Origin: Termitomyces sp. T153 | Taxonomy: Eukaryota; Basidiomycota; Agaricomycetes; Agaricales; Lyophyllaceae | Assembly (NCBI GenBank): GCA_018296165.2 | Contig: JACKQL020000263.1 | Coordinates: forward strand, 1-21,456 | Reading direction: 5' to 3' | Length of the DNA: 21,456 bases | Part shown: piece after piece, positions 15,831 to 21,456 of the stretch | Layout: every line of letters starts with the position of its first letter | Numbering within the stretch: the stretch's first letter is position 1 | Made by a program: the position numbers and the translations under genes | Notes under the pieces: model-generated | Seen by the model: only the letters and a program-made list of their open reading frames with translations | Database searches by the model: none | What the model was told of the DNA's origin: nothing

Positions 15831-16677
15831 GGCAGTTTGCTGTGGGGGCTCCCACTGCCATGCTTATCCTTAACTGTGAGGTTGAAGAGGGGGTGGGGTG
15901 TGCATATTGGGGGAAATCCTGTATGAATCTCTGATAGAAATTGACAAACTCAAGAAAGGCCTGAACTTCCTTCTTGTTCCTTGGCTCAGGCCACTCTCCT
16001 ACACCTGCCACTGTAATGGGATCCATCTCAGCTGTTCCATGTGAAATGATCAAACCCAGGTACTCCACTTTAGTCTGTTCAAATTCCCACTTCTCAGGCT
16101 TTAAATAAAGCTGGTGTTGGCAGAGGTGTTCCAAGACAATGCATATGACCCAGCAATGCTCCTCCAGAGTTTTAGTGTAGATGAGAATATCATCAAGATA
16201 TATGCAGACAACACCCTCCATGATCAGATTGTGGAAAATGTCATTCATCATAGTCTGAAAGGTGGCTGGGCTATTGGTGAGACCAAAGAATATTACCAGA
16301 AGTTCAAAGAGTCTGCAATTAGTTTGGAATGCTGCCTTCCACTCATCCCCTTCTTTGATGTGTACATTGTTGCAGCCCCAGCAGACATCCAACTTTGTGA
16401 AATAGCATGCACCATGAAGGTTGTTGACAAGTTCTGAGATGAGTGGCAAAGGATAGCAGTTCTTCACTGTCATTGCATTCAGGACATGATAATCCTGAGC
16501 CAGATGAAGAGACCCATCCTTCTTCTTAATAAAGAAGACTAGGGAGGCCATTGGAGACTTGGAGGGTTGTATCCATCCTGAGCTAAGATTCTCCTGCAGG
16601 AAAGCATCCAGCTCATCCTGCTCATGGGGCACAAGTAGATAGACCTTGCAATTGGAGGGCTCCATGTCTGGTATCAA
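15826..16677 (-). pseudogene. Gypsy-A copy 2 reverse transcriptase, 283-codon open frame
   Basis: This is the longest RT reading in the window. Residues: fingers FFIKKKDGSLHLAQDYHVLN at about 48-67, first catalytic Asp in TKLDVCWGCNN (D97), FFGLTNSPATFQ at 130-141, YLDD at 160-163 with both Asp, EYLGLIISHGTAEMDP at 205-220, and the thumb EVQAFLEFVNFYQRFI at 237-252. The first residues (MIPDMEP) belong to the proximal copy of a tandem duplication, so the ATG is not a genuine start. RT should begin further upstream, in the 16674-17130 segment, but the 248-bp duplication between them changes the frame. After residue 265 the frame shifts relative to the connection domain. Copy 1 has the same core but ends at 762. 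Confidence 0.88.
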
Positions 16678-16926
16678 AGTTCTGAGATGAGTGGCAGAGG
16701 ATAGCAGTTCTTCACTGTCATTGCATTCAGGACATGATAATCCTGAGCCAGATGAAGAGACCCATCCTTCTTCTTAATAAAGAAGACTAGGGAGGCCATT
16801 GGAGACTTGGAGGGTTGTATCCATCCTGAGCTAAGATTCTCCTGCAGGAAAGCATCCAGCTCATCCTGCTCATGGGGCACAAGTAGATAGACCTTGCAAC
16901 TGGAGGGCTCCACATCAGGTATCAGC
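16431..16926 (-). repeat. 248-bp tandem duplication within the Gypsy-A copy 2 RT
   Basis: 16431-16678 and 16679-16926 align at an offset of 248 bp (GTTCTGAGATGAGTGGCA starts both). Each unit encodes the fingers from about the VPHEQDELDAF segment through PLPLISEL. Copy 1 has only one. The units differ at a few sites, for example AATTGGAGG versus AACTGGAGG. Since 248 is not divisible by 3, the duplication breaks the RT frame, which explains why one open frame ends at 16674 and another starts at 16677. Confidence 0.9.
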
Positions 16927-17130
16927 TCAATTGCATAATCCCACTGCTTGCACTCTAGAAGTGAATCAAAGGAGGCCTTGGCAAATACATACTCAAAGTC
17001 ATGAAGGTGATTGGAAATGGTGCTATGGAAAGCCTTGGGCTGTGAGTTTGCCACAAATGCCTCAGCCAGATGCTGAGAAGTAGTCTAACTGGCTCAAATC
17101 TCTGCTACTGTAGAAGGGGGGCAGAAGGTT
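16674..17130 (-). pseudogene. Gypsy-A copy 2 RT N-terminal part and protease-RT linker
   Basis: The minus-strand frame from 17054 is open for 126 codons. It reads NSQPKAFHSTISNHLHDFEY, then FDSLLECKQWDYAIELIPDV and the RT fingers to PLPLISEL, where it reaches a stop at the duplication boundary. Upstream, across a stop near 17095, IIEVGDQIYATTFCPPSTV is the linker also seen in copy 1 near 1500-1560. It is clearly continuous with the RT of 15826-16677 apart from the duplication. Confidence 0.85.
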
Positions 17131-17294
17131 GTAGCATAGATCTGATCACCCACCTCTATGATCTCATCTGGGGACTCTGCATCTGGAGTACAGGTCCATT
17201 CTCCTTTACCTTCCTCTTCCTCTGGAGATTCATATCCAACACCTCAGACATCCTTGTAGAGGGCCTCTCTATGAGAGAATGCCAGAGGGGGGAC

Positions 17295-18464
17295 TCAGGA
17301 GGTTGATGTCAGCATAGAGGAGATGCCCAGCATGATAGGCATGCACAGCAGCATGCTCACAAACCTTGGCTCTCTGCTCCTCACTAGCTTCTTCTGCACA
17401 GGTAATGCAGCAATGGGGCAATGACTCATCTTCACCTCACCCTTAGTCCAGTCAATCTCTGAGTTGTGTTCACATAGCCAGGTGAACCCCAAGATCATGT
17501 CTTGCTTTTCCAAACTAGTGATGGCAAAAGTGGCTTGCTCTGAGTGGTCTTGGTAGCAGAGGACCAGATCCACCATGGAGCAAATAGAGCCAGCTTCATT
17601 GAGTGTGCCATCAATATTGTATACAGGGATAGGACAGGAAAGGGAGTGAGTGGTAAGGCAGTGTTGTTGCACATAGTCAGTGTCAAGGAAGAGGCCTGTT
17701 GCACCACTGTCAAGGAGGGCAACCACACTTTGGATCTGCTGTGTGTCCATCATCTCAATTTCCACCTGTAGCTTCAGAGAGTTGGTAAAAGAGGTGGAAG
17801 CAACAACATAACAATGGGAGAGGTAGCGTTCCCATGCAGGAATCCAAAGGTGTGGGCTAGGGGGTGTGTTCCCAGCTAAGACTTTAGCTGGAGAGGGAGT
17901 TTGTATGTCTGAGGAGGGGCTTATTGTTTCAGGCATAGTATCAACAATGGCAACAGATATATTCAATTCTATGGACAGGGGGGCAAAATGATTAATACTG
18001 GGCAACAGGGGCATACTAGTCATCCATTGCCCTTCAGACTCTGTAGGAACCTCCTCCAATACATTGGCCACTTCATCAGAATGGACAGCTATAAGTGCAT
18101 CCAGAGAGGGGGTTTCTGTAGCATCCTGGGCTGCAAGGAGTGGAATGAGCAGCTCTTCTTGCTCCAATGCTGACAGGTAGCAGACTTCTAGCCCTTGAGG
18201 ACAGTAGCAGGCAAAATGACCTGCCTTCCCACAGCATAGACATAGCAAAGGAGTAGAGGACCACTGTCCAGAAGTGTTGATATCCATTGGGACTCCTTGT
18301 GGTAGGGAGTGCAGGGGGGCAGCATGAAGCATAAAGGGAGGAGCTGCACCTGCTTGTGGGGATGCTAATGCAGGTGTGGAAGAGGGAGCTTGGGGGGTGA
18401 ACCCTCCACAAGAGAAAGGCAAGGTTGAGGGTTGCATCCACCACAACTCATGTTGCAGTTCCAT
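17295..18464 (-). pseudogene. Gypsy-A copy 2 gag C-terminus and aspartic protease, 389 codons open
   Basis: One frame holds a Pro/Ala-rich gag tail (residues 11-70), an intact CCHC zinc knuckle C75-x2-C78-x4-H83-x4-C88 (CLCCGKAGHFACYC), an acidic spacer (about 95-200) and the protease. The protease keeps DSGA at D252-S253-G254 within VALLDSGATGLFLDTDYV and MILGFTWLCEHNSEIDW at 323-339. The last 30 or so residues after KKLVRS read out of the expected frame, so the true frame shifts before RT. Gag and protease share a frame, as is common in fungal chromoviruses. The ATG at 18464 is internal; the protein should continue upstream from the capsid part. This is the best preserved coding block of the window, although several Cys and His residues replace probable Arg. 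Confidence 0.85.
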
Positions 18465-19256
18465 GAGCTACCACTGCTCCCATGCCACCTTGTACCAGGT
18501 ATTGACATGCTCATCATCTGGGTGCTCCTCTACCATGCTGTCAATGTGATCCCTGAGAGAGGGGTGGAGTCCATCACAGAAGGTTAGGCAGAGTTGTAGA
18601 CCATCTAGACATCCAGCCTATTGAACTAAGGCACAGAAAGAGTCAATGTACTCATCAAGTGACTGCTTTCCTTGACTATACTGAGTTTGGTCTCAAAGGG
18701 AAAGAGCTGCAGTTTTGGCAGGGTCAAGGGGAAAGAACTCTGCTTGGAACTCCTTTTCAAACTCCATCCAGCCAGAGAAACTCTCAACTCCTCCTGGGTA
18801 TCAGAAGATATGCAGCACATAGGTTGAGGCTCACCAGCCTTCATGTAGGAGAGAACTCAGGCAATTTTCAAGGCATCCAAAGTAAAGGCTTCAATCCTCA
18901 GCTGGATATAGGCAATACAGGACTGAAGGAAATGTTCTCCAGCCTTATGATCTCCATCATATACATCAGGGAGTGCAGAATGAGGAAGTTTGGAACAAGG
19001 AGCTAAAAGGCCTAAGCTAGATGCAGATGCAAACCATTCTGCAGCAGCTGGAGCCAGAAAGGCTGATCTAGGTGCAGACACAAACCATTCTTCATCTGCT
19101 GGGGGCATTGGAGGTGTGGTAGGAGCAAGGAGGAGACATTCCAGAAGGGCTTGGAGACAAAGGGACACTGCTTTAGTAGTTTGACAGAGTCCAGTGAGTT
19201 CAGCAGTGTGGGAAGTAAGGGAGGCTTGGGTAAGTTGAACCTGTGTCTCCAGGGAC
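18465..19256 (-). pseudogene. Gypsy-A copy 2 gag N-terminal and capsid region, truncated
   Basis: The minus frame 19168-18857 reads SLCLQALLECLLLAPTTPPM, then PSSGFLAPAAAEQF-type text and LPDVYDGDHKAGEHFLQSC. It parallels residues 57-160 of the copy 1 gag. The capsid core is readable in other frames between 18780 and 18480, equivalent to copy 1 EFEKEFQAEFF and LTFCDGLHPS. Homology to copy 1 ends at 19256 within CTCCAGGGAC, so about 25 N-terminal codons, the leader and the 5' LTR are missing. Frameshifts and stops near 18620 and 18840 make it non-functional. Confidence 0.8.
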
Positions 19257-21456
19257 TTGCACTTTCCTGTATCTATGGCTGTTGACTTTCTATTTGTCCC
19301 TTACCCATACAACAAGTTTTGAGAACACTGTGGGTGGATGGAATACCTTGTCCAGTGTACCAGGTATGGACCAGAAGACAACACCTGAGAACCCCTGGGG
19401 CACCTCCAGAATGTTCCAGAGGCCCTCCAGGATTTCCACCAGACCTATCCCCCAAAGCCCTGAGACTCTAGACTCAGGCCCACAATCTCAGGACCACCCC
19501 AGGTATAACTCTGTCCCAAGCACAACAGGGATTCAACTCCTCCTAGCATGTCTCCTTTATCTTATTCCTTTCTGATTCCCTTATCTTACCCTATCTTATC
19601 CCCCCATCTTATCTTGTTCATTTTATCCTCCATCAGATCCCCTTATCTTATCCCATTTTATCAACTCACCAGCCAGTAATGGACCCTCTCCAAATGCTTG
19701 AGCTTCCCCATCTCCTGTTTGATCTCCTCATGCAGGTATTTTCATCAAATTTGACAAAGTCCATCCCAGATAAAGGCTTGGGCAGTGATCATCCTGTGCA
19801 GTGGGCCCCAGTGGGCCCAGACCCATTCTAGAGAGCATAAGCCACAGACCCCAAGATCAAAGGCAACACTCACCAAGGTACACAAAGCAATGCTCCACCT
19901 GCCAGTTCACCAACCACCCCCATGTCCTGCCCCCCCAATTACCTGATCCCACTGCCCCCAGACAACACCCCTGGATGAGCCCTCCTTGGCCCAATCTGCC
20001 ACCCTCTGCTCTCCTTAATGCTGCTACCTGCACCTACTTCTGCAATGCCTGATAGGCCTGGCAAAGGGCACCCAACTCTTTAGTCCTTACTTCCAGCTCC
20101 TGTGCCAGCTCCTTGTTCTGTAATAGGAGGCATAAGTTCTGCCCCAATTGTATTACCTTAAGACCTCAGATCCAAGCCACCTCCTCCTGCAGCCAGGTGA
20201 TCTTGGCTGAGAGTGGTGCCTCAATGGTGGTAGACCCAGAGAAGGTTCAGATTGAGGGGGTGGCAGTCTAGGAGAAGGGAGACAAGGGCCCAAGGCAATG
20301 ATGCTTGAAGCCCATGGCCTCCTCAGATGATGCACAATACTTGAAACCCACCTACAAGTCCAACAAACCAGAGGACAGGAGGAATAAAGGGACTCCAAGA
20401 CCCAACAGATGTGCCACCAATGGCCCCACTCCTCCCTCCAAGCATCTTCTCTGCCCTCCCATAACCCTGCAACTGCCCCTCCCAAACCCTCCTCCTCCAC
20501 ACCCATGGAAGTACCAACTGCTGCAGATGCCATTGCACCATGCCCAGGGATTTGTGCCCCAGGAGCCCAATTCTCAATTACAACCTCCACCCAAGGCCAC
20601 TGGACACCCTGGGGCCTCTGAATTGGTGCAGCCTCCCCCTCCTGCCAGCCCAACTGCTACTGGGCCTGAAATCCTGGGCCTGCCATGAGTGACCAGGTGC
20701 AGGAAGAATGCAGGCCTCACCACATGCATGGCAGGAGTCACACTAGAAAAGTCAGCACAAAAAATGATAATCCCAACCCCAAATTACTTACCAGTCAGTT
20801 GGCAACACACCATTTGCAGGACAGGAGCCCCACCCTCTGAGTAGGTGCCTGCCACAATGGAGGAGCCACTGAACCACACTGGGGCTTGGGAGCTCCCCAA
20901 GACCCAGAGGCCTCCACTGACTCTGCTCAGGGGTCAGCCACACAACCCTGGTTAAGGGAAGAAGACTCACAAACATCTGGACAGACAGGAGCCTGCCACA
21001 AAAAGGGGGCCTCTGAGGTGCACTGGGACTCAGAAGCACCCAAAGACTCAGAAGCCACTGCCCTCAGTTGCTGTTGCTTTGCTGAGGAAGTCAATTGACT
21101 CCACCAATCTGGGAAGCTGCCCCACCCAGTCCTTGAACATTCCTGTCCACCACCCAAACCCTGCTCATGCCTTATACATCATCAGATCACTGGCCCCCAC
21201 ATCCCTGAGCCCCAACCAAAACAACTTCCCTGGACACACCCTACACATCTCAGATCATCAGCAACCCACCTCCCTGAGTCCTGGAACCCCTTTGGGGCCT
21301 GCCCTTCATGCTGAGACCAGCCCACACCTATGCACCAATGTATCTGGTCATAGAACCTGCCCCAGACCATACCCAGGCCCCACCATGACAGATAGCTGAG
21401 CCCTGGGTGGATGCTGCCTACCTGGGAACCTCCTGCCCAGCCAGTTCTCTGCAAGT
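19257..21456. other. unassigned pyrimidine-rich tract, CpG-depleted
   Basis: Beyond the Gypsy-A break I recognise no domain on either strand. From about 19780 the plus strand is C-rich, so plus frames read as Pro/Thr/Ser-rich text, for example 20305-20688 (127 codons, with PPITLQLPLPNPPPPHPW) and 21079-21399 (106 codons). Another plus frame, 20886-21098, is Ser/Thr/Gln/Glu-rich and ends with an in-frame stop after AEEVN. None has a convincing start context or conserved motif, and composition alone can create them. The near absence of CpG suggests an old methylated repeat rather than an active gene. It may be part of another mobile element whose diagnostic domain is beyond the window. Confidence 0.4.
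19557..19664 (-). repeat. degenerate CTTATC/GATAAG cluster
   Basis: About eight TTATC (GATAA on the minus strand) occurrences fall within roughly 110 bp, often as CTTATCTTA or TTATCCC. This could be a degenerate microsatellite or a cluster of GATA-factor sites; there is no adjacent recognisable gene to support regulation. Confidence 0.45.

Larger units (their letters stand above)
14506..19256 (-). mobile_element. Gypsy-A copy 2: Ty3/gypsy with chromodomain, 5'-truncated and lacking the integrase core
   Basis: Minus-strand order from 19256 down: gag without its first 25 or so codons, zinc knuckle, DSGA protease (one open frame with the end of gag, 18464-17295), RT with an internal 248-bp duplication, RNase H, then directly the integrase tail with chromodomain, a polypurine tract and a 441-bp 3' LTR. 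The 5' LTR and leader are missing: similarity to copy 1 stops at 19256 (equivalent to 3659). It is the best preserved element in the window by open-frame length, yet cannot be autonomous because it lacks an integrase core. Its sequence is CpG-depleted, with one CpG seen near 17827. Confidence 0.9.

Noticed and set aside
20153..20653. 166-codon minus-strand Gly/Trp-rich frame
   Set aside because: It is a shadow of C-rich plus-strand sequence; Gly and Trp arise from GGN and TGG runs. No motif was seen on either strand.
1..21456. Classical ascomycete RIP at CpA as the cause of base bias
   Set aside because: CpA is abundant and the missing dinucleotide is CpG, so loss at methylated CpG fits better than CpA-directed RIP. 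A computed dinucleotide table would settle it.

Overview
This window looks like a stretch of fungal heterochromatin made of decayed LTR retrotransposons nested in one another. I could not recognise an intact host gene, tRNA, rRNA or CRISPR array. The Ty3/gypsy chromoviruses with chromodomain tails, the Ty1/copia element with a CX4CX4HX4C gag knuckle, and almost complete CpG loss with TpG/CpA gain all suggest a repeat-rich Agaricomycete (basidiomycete) genome that silences repeats by CpG methylation. The species cannot be told from the sequence.

Layout. (1) 1-8781, + strand: a Ty1/copia relic. Its gag (1-761) is cut by a minus-strand gypsy fragment (Gypsy-A copy 1, 762-4288). Copia resumes with the back half of its protease (4289-4592), is cut again by a second minus-strand LTR element (element D, 4593 to about 6340), and then runs from the integrase tail through RT and RNase H to its polypurine tract and 3' LTR (from 8438). 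(2) 8782-9690: unassigned G-rich sequence. (3) About 9700-13915, - strand: Gypsy-B (protease, RT, RNase H, integrase tail, chromodomain). It is split by a 1203-bp solo LTR (9835-11037) flanked by a perfect 5-bp target-site duplication. (4) 13915-14165, + strand: an integrase-tail scrap of a third gypsy (Gypsy-C), followed by an anonymous AT-rich stretch. (5) 14506-19256, - strand: Gypsy-A copy 2, with 3' LTR, chromodomain, RNase H, RT and gag-protease. It lacks its 5' end and the integrase core. (6) 19257-21456: anonymous pyrimidine-rich sequence.

How the pieces relate. Each relic was built on the usual gag-protease-RT-RNase H-integrase plan, but none is complete. No integrase catalytic core (zinc-binding HHCC plus DDE) can be found in any of them, so nothing here could integrate on its own. 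Gypsy-A copies 1 and 2 belong to one family: their LTRs align over 441 bp at identical length. The relative order of events can be read. Copia and Gypsy-B came first, Gypsy-A and element D landed in copia, CpG decay followed, and the solo LTR arrived last, because it alone keeps its CpGs.

The most striking signal is that CpG boundary. By eye I found only three CpGs outside the solo LTR (near 2856, 5506 and 17827), against dozens inside it, and the change coincides with the LTR ends. I found no convincing new biological system. The least explained parts are the internal open frame of element D and the 19257-21456 tract.
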